This document shows, piece after piece, positions 34,964 to 44,463 of a DNA stretch of 64,000 bases. The stretch comes from Holophagae bacterium (GTDB lineage: Bacteria > Acidobacteriota > Holophagae > Acanthopleuribacterales > Acanthopleuribacteraceae): contig JAJCXM010000008.1 of the NCBI GenBank assembly GCA_029263455.1, forward strand, positions 186,001 to 250,000, read 5' to 3'. The notes beneath the pieces are model-generated. The model searched no databases, had not been told where the DNA came from, and saw only the letters and a list, made by a program, of their open reading frames with translations. How positions within the stretch are numbered: position 1 is the first letter of the stretch; every line of letters begins with the position of its first letter. Both the position numbers and the translations under genes were made by a program.

Positions 34964-36208
34964 CTACAGGTATGCGTGCAGATACTTGAACGAAGGGGTC
35001 AATTGGCCGCGGAAAACGATAATGGCACCTCGAACAACGGGGTCGAGCTCGTCGAGTTCTTGTATATGCGGGATTTTCGCCACGTCGGGCATGAGGCTTT
35101 CAAGCTGGGCTGAAAAATGTTTTGACGCATCCCAAGGTAATTCACAGGGCAGATTATCTACGGCGAGGATGGTGGGACCTTTGAGGCTTATGCCGTCTTC
35201 TACTTCGCCGGACTTCAAATCGTATGTCATTGCCGGATGGTCAATGGTGGTGATGCGTTGCGTGCATGACAACGAGCCATCAACGTCACAGCTAATGTCG
35301 CCAATAACGAGCGGTAATTTGTCTGCGAACTGTTGTAGTCGCTCGCTGTCTAGGTGTTTGGGATAGTCATTGTTCCAGAAAGCTGTCTGGATCAGGGCAT
35401 CAAAATGGCCTAGGTAGCGATCAAAACAGCTACGGTACTGTTTGCTGCCGTGAGTTTTATAGCTATCCATTTCATAGGGTTTACCGTCGAGGCGTTCCAT
35501 GACGTCGGTCGTTCGTAACATCGCGTACCACGGGCCTGGCAGGTTTTTGGTGACGTCTGAGGCGTCTATCTTACGGATGCCGAGCCAATCCATAACTTCA
35601 GCTGCGCCGCGGCCGGAATTACCCATGCCGACAATGATGAAGCGTAGCGGTGTGCCTCCGAGGGGGCGTAACACTTCAATTGCGGAACGCAGCTCTTCAA
35701 TTGATCCATAGGTAATGGTTTGGTTTAGGCTGGCCAGACCGGATGTCTGGCCCATCATGTCGAGTTTTTGACCTAACAACCAAAGCGTGTCGGCAGCGCC
35801 AGCAATGCCGGCGAATCGTCCAAAAGCGATAACGCGCTTGTCGTTTTGGTCGGTCATGGTTTCGTAGTCGACTAGGGTTGCACCTTGATCAATGAAGCAT
35901 TGCAAAAGCGGCATATTGTAGGATTGGCCCTTAATGGTGTGTGAAAAGGCCAGGTGGACTTGCCCGCGTTGGACGGTGCTGATTTCAGGCTCTTTGATGC
36001 CAACGACTATTTTGTAAGTGGTTGAGTCTTGTGTACTTTGTGCACCAGCTCGTAAGAAAGAGCTTTCGTCGAAGATTCTTTTGGAACTCGACTCGACGTC
36101 AATTTCGATGCCTAAACGGCGTAAACGACCCACGGTTGCTGGATCAAACGGACTTCGCCGCTCCCAGCGATTCTTTGTCTCGCGGCGAATGCAAATATTG
36201 GCCGACAC
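34964..36208 (-). CDS. Saccharopine dehydrogenase (LYS1-like) / alanine dehydrogenase-fold protein
   Basis: The 414-residue product starts at GTG 36208, with GAGGAGG upstream. The N-terminus (CIRRETKNRWERRSPFDPATV) matches the lysine-ketoglutarate reductase / AlaDh-PNT N-terminal domain. The central LRFIIVGMGNSGRGAAEVMD is the Rossmann NAD(P) site near residue 190. DALIQTAFWNNDYPKHL and the C-terminal DNLPCELPWDASKHFS are typical of lysine-ketoglutarate reductase/saccharopine dehydrogenase relatives. It probably interconverts lysine and saccharopine; related reactions are possible. It stands alone after a hairpin terminator. Confidence 0.8.
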   Translation of the reverse strand: MSANICIRRETKNRWERRSPFDPATVGRLRRLGIEIDVESSSKRIFDESSFLRAGAQSTQDSTTYKIVVGIKEPEISTVQRGQVHLAFSHTIKGQSYNMPLLQCFIDQGATLVDYETMTDQNDKRVIAFGRFAGIAGAADTLWLLGQKLDMMGQTSGLASLNQTITYGSIEELRSAIEVLRPLGGTPLRFIIVGMGNSGRGAAEVMDWLGIRKIDASDVTKNLPGPWYAMLRTTDVMERLDGKPYEMDSYKTHGSKQYRSCFDRYLGHFDALIQTAFWNNDYPKHLDSERLQQFADKLPLVIGDISCDVDGSLSCTQRITTIDHPAMTYDLKSGEVEDGISLKGPTILAVDNLPCELPWDASKHFSAQLESLMPDVAKIPHIQELDELDPVVRGAIIVFRGQLTPSFKYLHAYL

Positions 36209-36220
36209 GAATCCTCCTCA

Positions 36221-36249
36221 GGAAAACAGGCCGCCCTTGCAGGCGGCCT
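36221..36249 (-). terminator. Rho-independent terminator or attenuator
   Basis: On the minus strand AGGCCGCC, a six-base loop and GGCGGCCT form a perfect eight-pair GC stem (36228-36249), followed by GTTTTCC. It lies just after the TPR gene stop (36255) and just before the ribosome binding site of the dehydrogenase gene, so it ends the asnS-rimO-TPR transcript or attenuates read-through. Confidence 0.75.
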
Positions 36250-36254
36250 TCCTA

Positions 36255-37199
36255 TTACTCAGATAAAGTGACGATCAGATCTTTGGCTTCTTCAACCTTT
36301 TCGTGGTTGGGATCGTTTTTGAGGAACTGTTTTAGATACTTAACAGCGTCCTCAAATTCACCCTCACGGACTTTGATATGGCCAAGATAAAAATAAGCGA
36401 TACCAAAATCAGGCTTCATGGTGATGATCTCGTTGAGCTTTTTGGTGGCCACCTCGTCGTCATTCTTATTCAACGCATCAACGGCTTCGGCGTAAAGGGT
36501 CTCAGGTGTGACGCCCTCAATTTCTTTAACGGCTTCGCTGAACTTGGTTTCAGCGACCATATCGCCGACCATGCGTGCCGATTCCAACGCTAGTTTGCTC
36601 ATATTCAGGTCTTCAGGCTCCAACGCAAGTGAGCGTTCTGCGTAGGTCAAGCTATCGGCCCATTTCTCCGTTTTCACGGCGCAATAGGCGGCCAATTTTA
36701 ATGAATGATTGAGTTCGGGATCTTTCTCAAGCGACTTTGAGAGCATATCCATGGCTTCGGCAAACTTTTCTGCTTTGAATAATGGCACTGCTAAGTTGTA
36801 AAAATCTTTGGCTTCCTCTTTAGGATCGATGACTTCCTCTTCAATCAATCCCTTGGCGAGGGCGTCGGCGTATGCTTCGTCCATGGTCATCATGGTGAGG
36901 TCAAGTTCTTGTTTACCAATGCCTTGCTTGTAGCGATGGATTTGGTCGTTATAGCCTTCTTTTTTGGCGTACACGTCGAAAAGGATGGGTTTAAGACCTG
37001 CCAAAGTAAATCGCCCGTATTCATCGCAAGTAATCGTTCTTTCGAATGGAGGATCGACTTCGATGCCGGTGAATTTGAGTTCCACATTGGGGATGCCTTC
37101 GCCGGCGGTGTCGATGACTCTACCTTGAACAACGCCAACCATTTGCGCAAATAGTGCGGTCGAACCCAAACATAGCAATGTCGTGATTAATTTTTTCAT
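36255..37199 (-). CDS. Secreted TPR protein with carboxypeptidase-regulatory-like domain
   Basis: The 314-residue product has a signal peptide (MKKLITTLLCLGSTALFAQ), a CarboxypepD_reg-like beta domain (VVQGRVIDTAGEGIPNVELK ... GRFTLAGL, about residues 20-100), and then four or five TPR units (AEKFAEAMDMLSKSLEKDPE, PDFGIAYFYLGHIKVREGEF, FLKNDPNHEKVEEAK). This layout is common in Acidobacteriota. The start overlaps the rimO stop as ATGA, so it is the last gene of that operon. It probably acts as a periplasmic scaffold. Confidence 0.82.
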   Translation of the reverse strand: MKKLITTLLCLGSTALFAQMVGVVQGRVIDTAGEGIPNVELKFTGIEVDPPFERTITCDEYGRFTLAGLKPILFDVYAKKEGYNDQIHRYKQGIGKQELDLTMMTMDEAYADALAKGLIEEEVIDPKEEAKDFYNLAVPLFKAEKFAEAMDMLSKSLEKDPELNHSLKLAAYCAVKTEKWADSLTYAERSLALEPEDLNMSKLALESARMVGDMVAETKFSEAVKEIEGVTPETLYAEAVDALNKNDDEVATKKLNEIITMKPDFGIAYFYLGHIKVREGEFEDAVKYLKQFLKNDPNHEKVEEAKDLIVTLSE

Positions 37200-38527
37200 A
37201 CTTCAATTCCTCCAATTACGCGGCCAGCCACGTCATATTCAAATGACTCTTCAATGGTGATTGGGATGATGTCGCCAGCAGAATATCGACCCTCGGTGAT
37301 AAGTACTTCACCGTCCACTTCAGGTGCTTGACCCATATGTCGCCCTTTAAGGAGCAGGTCTGTTTCGGGATGGGCGCCTTCAACCAGCACCTCAAGGGTG
37401 CGGCCAATTAAGGCATTAAGTTTTTGCTTGGAAATGTCCTTTTGAACGGCCAGTATTTCGGCCTTGCGTGCCTCTTTGACGTCTTCACTATGGGTGTCGC
37501 CCAGGCTTTCTGCGCCCGTTTCTTCTTCATGGCTATAAGTGAAAACGCCCAGGTAATCGAATGCTTGATCTTCGACAAAGCCCTTGAGCTCTGCGAAGGC
37601 GGCTTTGTCCTCGGTGGGGTAGCCGACAATGAATGAAGAGCGAATGAAAACGCCAGGAATAGCCGCGCGAATGCGGTCTAGGTAGGCGCTCAGCTGCTTT
37701 CGCCCGCTGCCGCGACGCATGGACGCGAGTACGCGGTTATCGGCATGCTGGAGTGGGATGTCAACATAGGGACAAATCTTTGGGTTTTCTTGAATAGTTG
37801 ATAGCAATTTACGCGTCACCTGATGGGGATACATGTAGTGAACACGTATCCACGAAATCGTTTGTACACCAGATAAAGAAGTCAAGAGTTGTGCCAGACC
37901 TTCTTTGAGGCCCAAATCTCGGCCGTAATAAGTGGAATCTTGAGCGATCAAGTTAATTTCACGAACGCCAGCACGGCCCAGTTGTTCTACTTCTCGACGA
38001 ATATCTTCAATCGTACGACTGCGATGCTTGCCTCGTAGCTTAGGGATGATGCAAAAGGAACAGGTGTGGTCGCAACCTTCAGATATCTTTACGTAAGCTG
38101 TGTGCTTGGGGGTGGTGAGTTTGCGGTGTGACTCGCCGCTATACAAAAACGAAGGTGACCATTGATGGTCGCGCTTATCGTCTTGATCCACAAATTGCGA
38201 GATATCTAAAGCGGCATTGGTACCCAAGAAAACATCAACTTCTGGCATTTCCTCGCGCATGGTCTCGTGATAGCGCTGCGAGAGGCAACCGGTGACAATG
38301 AGTTTCTTTATTTGACCAGATTTCTTTAGTGCGGCCATGTCTAAGATCGCTTCAATCGATTCCTCTTTGGCTTGCTCAATGAAGCCACAAGTGTTGACGA
38401 TAACCACGTCGGCATTTTCAGCATCGGCCGTAATGCTATAGCCTTTATGCTGGAGTTCACCCAACATGACTTCTGAGTCGACCAAATTCTTGGCACAACC
38501 CAAACTCAATAATCCAATGCGTTTCAT
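37196..38527 (-). CDS. rimO: Ribosomal protein S12 methylthiotransferase RimO
   Basis: The 443-residue product starts MKRIGLLSLGCAKNLVDSEV at 38527, with AGGGGACC upstream; the longer frame to 38623 is not needed. The N-terminal UPF0004 domain carries three cysteines for the auxiliary cluster. The radical-SAM motif is GCDHTCSFCIIPKLRGKHRS near residue 147. A C-terminal TRAM domain (LEVLVEGAH...) follows. RimO methylthiolates an aspartate of ribosomal protein S12. It lies seven bases after asnS. Confidence 0.95.
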   Translation of the reverse strand: MKRIGLLSLGCAKNLVDSEVMLGELQHKGYSITADAENADVVIVNTCGFIEQAKEESIEAILDMAALKKSGQIKKLIVTGCLSQRYHETMREEMPEVDVFLGTNAALDISQFVDQDDKRDHQWSPSFLYSGESHRKLTTPKHTAYVKISEGCDHTCSFCIIPKLRGKHRSRTIEDIRREVEQLGRAGVREINLIAQDSTYYGRDLGLKEGLAQLLTSLSGVQTISWIRVHYMYPHQVTRKLLSTIQENPKICPYVDIPLQHADNRVLASMRRGSGRKQLSAYLDRIRAAIPGVFIRSSFIVGYPTEDKAAFAELKGFVEDQAFDYLGVFTYSHEEETGAESLGDTHSEDVKEARKAEILAVQKDISKQKLNALIGRTLEVLVEGAHPETDLLLKGRHMGQAPEVDGEVLITEGRYSAGDIIPITIEESFEYDVAGRVIGGIEV

Positions 38528-38534
38528 AGGTCCC

Positions 38535-39851
38535 CTAAGGTTTAAGGCGATTAAGCATGCGCGGATAAGGGATGGTTTCGCGGACGTGTGGTAACTTGCA
38601 TATCCAGGCGACAGCCCGTTCAAGACCTAGGCCGAAGCCAGCGTGAGGAAAGGAACCGTAACGGCGGACATCCAGGTACCAGGAGTAAGGCTCCTCTGGC
38701 AGCCCGTGTTTTGCGATTTGATCTAATAGGAATTGAATAGAAGAGGCGCGTTCTCCTCCACCAATGACTTCACCATAACCTTCAGGGGCCAAAACGTCCA
38801 TGCCGAGCACGAGCCGGTCGTCGTCGGGATCGGGTTCCATGTAAAAAGCTTTAAATTCTTTAGGGAAGCGATGCACGATAAGCGGCTGTTGATATTGTTG
38901 GGTGAGTAAGGTTTCGTCGTCGCCGCCAAAATCTGATCCCCATTCAATATCACTTCCCAGTGCCTTTAATTGATCAACTGCCTCGCTGTAAGTCATGCGA
39001 ATAAATGGTTGAAGCGACTGTTTGAGGGGTTCTAGGTCTCGTTCCAGGACTTCTAATTCGGGTATGTGATGTTCAAGCACTTGATTGATGAGGTAGTGAA
39101 CAAATTCTTGGGCGAGCACCATCACGTCTTCGAGGTGAGCAAAAGCCACTTCGGGTTCAACCATCCAGAACTCAGTTAGATGTCGTCGTGTCTTCGACTT
39201 TTCGGCTCGAAAGGTAGGGCCAAAACAGTAGACTTTCCCAAAAGCGGCAACGGCTGGTTCTAAATAGAGCTGACCACTTTGAGATAGATAGGCCGGCTCA
39301 CCGAAATAATCAACACCGAACAAAGTGCTCGTGCCTTCAGCCGCCGTCGGCGTCAGGATAGGGCTGTCAATATTCGTAAAGCCACGATCATCAAAAAAAT
39401 CGCGGATCGATTTGATGAGTCGGTGCCTGATGCGCAGGATGGCCCATTGACGTTTGCTGCGGAACCAGAGGTGACGGTTATCCATCAAGAATTCGGTGCC
39501 GTGGTCTTTTGGCGTAATGGGAAATGGCTCAGCTATATGTATGATGGTTAATTGGCTTACAAGTAACTCGTATCGTTGGTTACGAGGGTTCTGTTGAACT
39601 TTGCCAACAACTTGGAAACAGCTCTCTTGGGTTAGGGTTTTAGCCAGATCAAAAGTCGCTTCATCAATTTCGTTCTTGACCAATACGACCTGAGCGAAGC
39701 CGCTGCCGTCGCGCATGACGATGAACTGGATTTTGCCGCTCTTACGATGATGGCGAACCCAGCCACGTAAACTGACTTCTTGATCGACATAGCTGCTCAG
39801 ATCGCTGATAGATACTACTTGGACCAATCCCTGCCCCCGACCACAAAACAA
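38535..39851 (-). CDS. asnS: Asparaginyl-tRNA synthetase
   Basis: The product (438 residues in the longest frame) has the N-terminal OB-fold anticodon domain (VSLRGWVRHHRKSGKIQFIV) and the class II core. Motif 2 is FGPTFRAEKSKTRRHLTEFW, in which the AEKSKTRRHLTEFW form is typical of AsnS, and motif 3 is GFGLGLERAV. The usual start is probably TTG 39827 (after CGGGGG) rather than ATG 39851, as the added residues are unlike the family. It charges tRNA-Asn; an aspartyl enzyme is excluded by the motif 2 form. Confidence 0.93.
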   Translation of the reverse strand: MFCGRGQGLVQVVSISDLSSYVDQEVSLRGWVRHHRKSGKIQFIVMRDGSGFAQVVLVKNEIDEATFDLAKTLTQESCFQVVGKVQQNPRNQRYELLVSQLTIIHIAEPFPITPKDHGTEFLMDNRHLWFRSKRQWAILRIRHRLIKSIRDFFDDRGFTNIDSPILTPTAAEGTSTLFGVDYFGEPAYLSQSGQLYLEPAVAAFGKVYCFGPTFRAEKSKTRRHLTEFWMVEPEVAFAHLEDVMVLAQEFVHYLINQVLEHHIPELEVLERDLEPLKQSLQPFIRMTYSEAVDQLKALGSDIEWGSDFGGDDETLLTQQYQQPLIVHRFPKEFKAFYMEPDPDDDRLVLGMDVLAPEGYGEVIGGGERASSIQFLLDQIAKHGLPEEPYSWYLDVRRYGSFPHAGFGLGLERAVAWICKLPHVRETIPYPRMLNRLKP

Positions 39852-40063
39852 CAGATTCTAATGGCTGGGAAGGGGATTCGTCAAGCAAGCGAGGCCATGT
39901 TTGCTGGTTATCTTTGGGCCAAAGTGTGGAACCTGAACCGCTTATACCCACATGTGGCAGGCAAGTCCGTGAAGCTTTCTTGATTGATGGCATGCTTAAT
40001 CAATGAGGTCGAAGGGGCCAGACTTGTGCGCAAACGGGTTAGAATAATGCGCGGAGGATGCGC

Positions 40064-41044
40064 ATGATTGTTGTTACGGGTGGGGCAGGCTTTATTGGGA
40101 GTTGTATTGCGGCGGAGCTTAATCGCCGTGGTCAGCTTGATCTGGTATTGGTGGACTCGCTTGGAAGCTCGGAAAAGTGGAAGAACTTACGTGGACTCGA
40201 CTATTTGGAGTATCTAGATAAACACAAACTTTTTGGCTTCTTGAAACGCCATACAGACATTAAGGCCGTTGTTCACATGGGCGCATGCAGTTCTACCACT
40301 GAGCTAGATGCCAATTACCTCATGAACAACAACACGCGTTACACAGCACGGCTCGCGAAATGGTGCGTCGACAATCAGGTACGCTTCGTTTATGCCAGCT
40401 CAGCCGCCACTTATGGTGATGGCGGATTGGGGTTCAAGGATGATGAGGATCAATTGGACCAGTTAAAACCCCTGAACATGTATGGCTACTCCAAGCATGC
40501 ATTTGATCTAATCGCCAAGCGGCGAGGCTGGCTTCCACACATGGCGGGCCTCAAATTTTTCAATGTGTTTGGCCCTAACGAGTATCACAAACAGAATATG
40601 GTTTCGGTCGTGTACCAAGCGTTCCACCAAATAAAACATCACGGGGAAGTTCGCCTGTTTAAGTCCTATCGTTCCGACTACGCCGATGGTGAACAGAGAC
40701 GTGATTTCGTTTATGTGAAGGATGTGGTTAAGCAAACGATGCAATTGCTGGAATCCAAGGTAGGCGGGATTTACAACGCAGGATCAGGTACGGCTCATTC
40801 ATTCAACCAACTGGTAACGGCTGTATTTGCGGCGATGGATCAGCCCGTCAAAATTAATTATGTGGATATGCCGGACTCTTTGCGTGACCGCTACCAATAC
40901 TTTACTGAGGCAGACATGCGCAAGGCCCGAGAAGCAGGGTTAGCCAGTCAGCCATATGAACTGAACGACAGCGTTCGCGATTACGTCGTGAATTATTTAA
41001 TGCCGGACGAAAAACATGAAGCCGGTCGGCATGAGCCTTTTTAG
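40064..41044 (+). CDS. hldD: ADP-L-glycero-D-manno-heptose 6-epimerase
   Basis: The 326-residue product has the NADP Rossmann motif VTGGAGFIGSCIAAEL at the start, the catalytic-region segment SSAATYGDGGLGF and YGYSKHAFD (YxxxK) near residue 137. It also has NVFGPNEYHKQNMVSVVYQ, which is characteristic of HldD. ATG 40064 is preferred because GGAGG lies six bases upstream; ATG 40058 touches it directly. The enzyme makes ADP-L-glycero-D-manno-heptose for lipopolysaccharide core, so the cell probably has heptose-containing lipopolysaccharide. It converges and overlaps by four bases with the kinase-like gene. Confidence 0.94.
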   Translation: MIVVTGGAGFIGSCIAAELNRRGQLDLVLVDSLGSSEKWKNLRGLDYLEYLDKHKLFGFLKRHTDIKAVVHMGACSSTTELDANYLMNNNTRYTARLAKWCVDNQVRFVYASSAATYGDGGLGFKDDEDQLDQLKPLNMYGYSKHAFDLIAKRRGWLPHMAGLKFFNVFGPNEYHKQNMVSVVYQAFHQIKHHGEVRLFKSYRSDYADGEQRRDFVYVKDVVKQTMQLLESKVGGIYNAGSGTAHSFNQLVTAVFAAMDQPVKINYVDMPDSLRDRYQYFTEADMRKAREAGLASQPYELNDSVRDYVVNYLMPDEKHEAGRHEPF

Positions 41045-42588
41045 CGCTTTTGTTCCATTCCATCCCATTTAGGGTTGGCAGGTGGTAGTCGGACGTGGAA
41101 TGCGCAGCCGAATCCCGGTTCACTTTCCACCCAAATACGGCCGTCATGGGCGGTAACAAACTTGCGACACAAGTAGAGACCAATTCCCTGTTCGGTGATG
41201 CTTGTGTGACTGGATTGCACCGGTCGTTCGAATATGCTTGTTTCTTGCCCAGGTACTAAGCCTGGTCCCTGGTCGGATACAGAAACTCGAATCCAATCGT
41301 CTTCCTCCGTTTGGATCTTTATGGTGATACAACTACCTTCCGGCGAGAATCGCGCTGCGTTTGTAAGTAGATTTGAAAAGACACGGGCTAGCTTTTGAGG
41401 GTCACCAACTGTTGCTAAATCACTCTGTTCAGTCATCTCAAAGGCGACGCGCAGATTCTTTTCGCTGAAGAGGATGTCTAACTGACGGACCGTTTTGCGC
41501 AGAAAACTGGGTATCGCGATTTTTTCGGGGTGAATGACCAGCATACCGTCGTCAATGCGGCCTAATTCGATGACGTCTTCGAGCATGTCGGTCGCCATTT
41601 TAGCGTTGTGGGCCATGCGCGAGGTGAGTTCCTTTATCGTGGGATCACTGTCGATCATCATCAATAACTCGCTCGTTCCTTGCAGGTTCGCCATGGGCTG
41701 CCGGATCCGTTCAGAGAGGATCGACATGTATTCAGATTTAGATTTTTTTGCTCGTTGCAGCGCCTCATGGGTGCGCGTGTGTTCGAGCATAAATTTGATA
41801 CCGTCTGCAATGGTTGTGTATTGGCCAGCCAGGACTGGATCCATGGATTCATCACCGACTTCAGGTGCGAAAAAGACAAGCAGGCCTTCCCAACCACGTG
41901 ATGTGCTGATGGGGAACATGTATCGTGGGGACTCGGCCGTCTCAAAGACCATGCGTTGCTTTTTGAGGATAGGCTCAATGCGTTGCCATGCTTCATCGCA
42001 TAAATCGTCCAACCATATTTGGTCCATCGCCTCCAAGTTCTTGCCCATTTGCACGATTGGATCATTGACGATGGCGGTGTAGCTAATAAAGGCAATGGCG
42101 CGGACCGTTAGGCGATCCTGTATTTGGTTCAGTGCCACGTCGATCGCTGCCAATGGATCGGAGGAATGGGCCGGTCGCTCCAGAATGTCTGCTTTTAAGC
42201 GAAATGTGGCACCCAGCGCGACGGTCTGCTGCAACAAATCTAATCGTTGCTTGGCGAATTGGATGGGCGTGTCTTCAGGGATACAATCGATCAAACCTAA
42301 CAAACGCAGGTCGCCATCGGTAAGTGTCTGAGGCTGAGAGATGAGCACCAACGGCAGAAAAGGGTCCTGGTTACGCCAATAGGTGATCAGTTCACGGGTG
42401 TCAGATTTGTTCTGTGAATGGTGCAGAACGATGAGTTCGTAAGGCGAACTTACCGCTAATCCAGTAAGGATTAGGTCGTTGGCCTCAATGCCGTTTTGTG
42501 CGCGATCCACATGGTGGCCCTCGCGTTGAAGCAATTGAGCGTATGGGTCAAGTTCATTGACCGGTTCAGAAATAAGCAGCATCTTCAA
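41041..42588 (-). CDS. Hybrid histidine-kinase-like protein lacking phosphorylation residues
   Basis: The 515-residue product has a receiver-like N-terminus (about residues 1-120), a GAF-like middle (about 150-280), a HisKA-like helix pair (about 285-350) and a HATPase domain (about 390-505) with N-box FSNLLTNAARFSPEG, G1 VSDQGPGL and G2 TEQGIGLYL. In the HisKA H-box the segment is SILSERIRQPMANL, where Glu293 stands in place of histidine. In the receiver, YELIVLHHS has His56 in place of the phospho-aspartate. ATP binding seems kept, phosphotransfer lost. It is probably an allosteric or scaffold pseudokinase. Confidence 0.85.
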   Translation of the reverse strand: MKMLLISEPVNELDPYAQLLQREGHHVDRAQNGIEANDLILTGLAVSSPYELIVLHHSQNKSDTRELITYWRNQDPFLPLVLISQPQTLTDGDLRLLGLIDCIPEDTPIQFAKQRLDLLQQTVALGATFRLKADILERPAHSSDPLAAIDVALNQIQDRLTVRAIAFISYTAIVNDPIVQMGKNLEAMDQIWLDDLCDEAWQRIEPILKKQRMVFETAESPRYMFPISTSRGWEGLLVFFAPEVGDESMDPVLAGQYTTIADGIKFMLEHTRTHEALQRAKKSKSEYMSILSERIRQPMANLQGTSELLMMIDSDPTIKELTSRMAHNAKMATDMLEDVIELGRIDDGMLVIHPEKIAIPSFLRKTVRQLDILFSEKNLRVAFEMTEQSDLATVGDPQKLARVFSNLLTNAARFSPEGSCITIKIQTEEDDWIRVSVSDQGPGLVPGQETSIFERPVQSSHTSITEQGIGLYLCRKFVTAHDGRIWVESEPGFGCAFHVRLPPANPKWDGMEQKR

Positions 42589-42755
42589 TGCGGAGACACC
42601 TGGAATCGCGAGAGTTCCTACGAATAGACGTCAATTAAAGCACGAATCACGGTAGCCACCAATGCTGTGCATGTTATGGCCGGGACCGTTAGAATAGAAG
42701 CTGAAACTTTTGATGGGTGATCGCGTCTCCTCTGTGGGCACCCAAGGAGCTGGCG

Positions 42756-43325
42756 TTGTCCTCGACTGAAATCTCCCACAAGCTAGTGCTGGAAGCCATG
42801 TCTGGACAGACCGGGGCACTGAATGCCTTGATAGAACAGGTACAGAGTGATTTGTGGGGCTTCTTGCGCGGGCGGCTACGTCGTACAGAGGACGCCGAAG
42901 ATGTGTATCAGGAAACATGGATGAAGGTCACCAAAGAAATAAGGAATTTACGAGACCCGTCTCGATTTAGGTCGTGGCTATTTGCGATTGCGATCAATGC
43001 TGTTCGCAGTAGTACGCGCCGGCCGCGTGGGCTCAATTTTTCGATCGACGCGACCGATGATGTCGACTCATTTGGCGAGATCCAGTCCCATGATCCATCG
43101 CCTCAACAACAGACCTTGGCTAAAGAACGTTTTGAGAAAGTGACGCGGGCGCTACATACGCTCAGTGACAAACAGCGAGAGACGTTGTTATTAGAAGCGG
43201 TGGGCGATTTACCGCAAAAAGACATCGCCGAGTTGGTTGGCGACAATCTCAACACCGTGAAGACAAATATTCGCCGCGCGCGCATTCGATTAGCTCGAAA
43301 ACTGGTGGAGGTGGGGCTTGACTAA
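42756..43325 (+). CDS. ECF-type RNA polymerase sigma factor
   Basis: The product is 189 residues from TTG 42756, which has AAGGAG six bases upstream; GTG 42717 is possible. Region 2 reads LIEQVQSDLWGFLRGRLRRT then EDAEDVYQETWMKVTKEI, and region 4 reads HTLSDKQRETLLLEAVGDLP then QKDIAELVGDNLNTVKTNI, with the usual helix-turn-helix. It directs transcription of an envelope or stress regulon. The overlapping downstream gene encodes its likely anti-sigma factor. Confidence 0.92.
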   Translation: MSSTEISHKLVLEAMSGQTGALNALIEQVQSDLWGFLRGRLRRTEDAEDVYQETWMKVTKEIRNLRDPSRFRSWLFAIAINAVRSSTRRPRGLNFSIDATDDVDSFGEIQSHDPSPQQQTLAKERFEKVTRALHTLSDKQRETLLLEAVGDLPQKDIAELVGDNLNTVKTNIRRARIRLARKLVEVGLD

Positions 43326-44463
43326 AAAAATGAACCTAGACCGCCTTGAAGAGCTCCTGGAAGAAATGGAGCCAGCAGAAATTCGAGAACAATTCGCTGA
43401 CGAACTTGCTTCAGCCCCTGATTGCCTGAAGCTATTGAGCCATTTTGAGAATATGGACAACAATCTCAGTGAATACGCACAGCATGAAACTCCTCCAAGC
43501 GTTCAACTGAGGGTTCGCCGTTCAGCCTGGTCGGCCATGAAGTGGGCTTTGCCCCTAGCGGCCGTGTTGATGATCTCCTTTTTGCTTTGGGTGCCAAGTG
43601 TGAATAGATCCATTGACGCCGAAATGGAAAGCGCGGCCTCTGATGTGTTGGAAAACGACTCGGTTGCAACTGAACCAACTGAAACGCCCGAAACGGTCAT
43701 GGCCGAGCTGGAGGAGGAAATTTCACCGGTACCTAAACTCCTAGAACGCAAACAAGAATCCAACCTGGCCGCGGAATTGCCAGCCTCCGAGAAAGTGCAA
43801 GAGCCCGAACCGCCACCATTAAGATCCAGGACGAGCTCTGCGACAGAAGACAAACCGACGACAAAAGAAGTATTCGATTATGAGCCTGCGCTGGAAGATA
43901 GTGCCGCTGGCCTCGCAGCCGAAGGGCGAGTTGAAGATCTTAGAGATGCGGCGCGACCTAGCGCCAGTAAACCTAAGAAAGACGTCGCGCAGGCACAAGC
44001 GATCGTTGAACCAGCTAAGATCCAGATGGCCCAAGCGCCGATGCCCGCCGAAGCCGATGCGACATTGGACGAGAGCTATCGCAGTGAGGCACGTAGTTCA
44101 GTTAGTCGTCAACTAAATGACACGGCACCTAGTATCGCTACCTGGTTAGAGCGAGTCTTGGGGCTGATGGTTCAGCGTCAATACGAAGTACTTCGCCAGC
44201 ACTTCGCCCCCCAAAGTCGGATCAGTTGGCCACAAGTGACTCAGCACCAGCAGCTAGGGGGCTTGATTGAGGATTTACAATCAAGTGCGGTAACCCTCAA
44301 CTCATATAGGCTTGTTGAGACGGATGTTGGCGCGGAACTGGAATTGACCTTTACGCGCAATAGCCGTCAACAAACCCTTACCTTTGACGTTTATGTGACT
44401 TTTAATGCTCAAGGTCAGTGTGCCAGCCTGTCGGCTAAGGCTCAGGCCGTGGTTGAGCGTTGA
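43318..44463 (+). CDS. Putative membrane anti-sigma factor with long disordered linker
   Basis: The 381-residue product starts at TTG 43318, five bases after GGAGGT, overlapping the sigma gene by eight bases. Residues about 1-60 are acidic and helical, fitting a cytoplasmic anti-sigma domain, although no zinc HxxxCxxC motif is visible. One membrane helix follows (MKWALPLAAVLMISFLLWVP, near residue 75). Then come about 170 residues rich in Glu, Pro and Ala, and a folded C-terminal domain (WLERVLGLMVQRQYEVLRQH ...). The role is inferred from coupling. Its end overlaps the MFS gene by 29 bases, convergently. Confidence 0.72.
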   Translation: MTKKMNLDRLEELLEEMEPAEIREQFADELASAPDCLKLLSHFENMDNNLSEYAQHETPPSVQLRVRRSAWSAMKWALPLAAVLMISFLLWVPSVNRSIDAEMESAASDVLENDSVATEPTETPETVMAELEEEISPVPKLLERKQESNLAAELPASEKVQEPEPPPLRSRTSSATEDKPTTKEVFDYEPALEDSAAGLAAEGRVEDLRDAARPSASKPKKDVAQAQAIVEPAKIQMAQAPMPAEADATLDESYRSEARSSVSRQLNDTAPSIATWLERVLGLMVQRQYEVLRQHFAPQSRISWPQVTQHQQLGGLIEDLQSSAVTLNSYRLVETDVGAELELTFTRNSRQQTLTFDVYVTFNAQGQCASLSAKAQAVVER

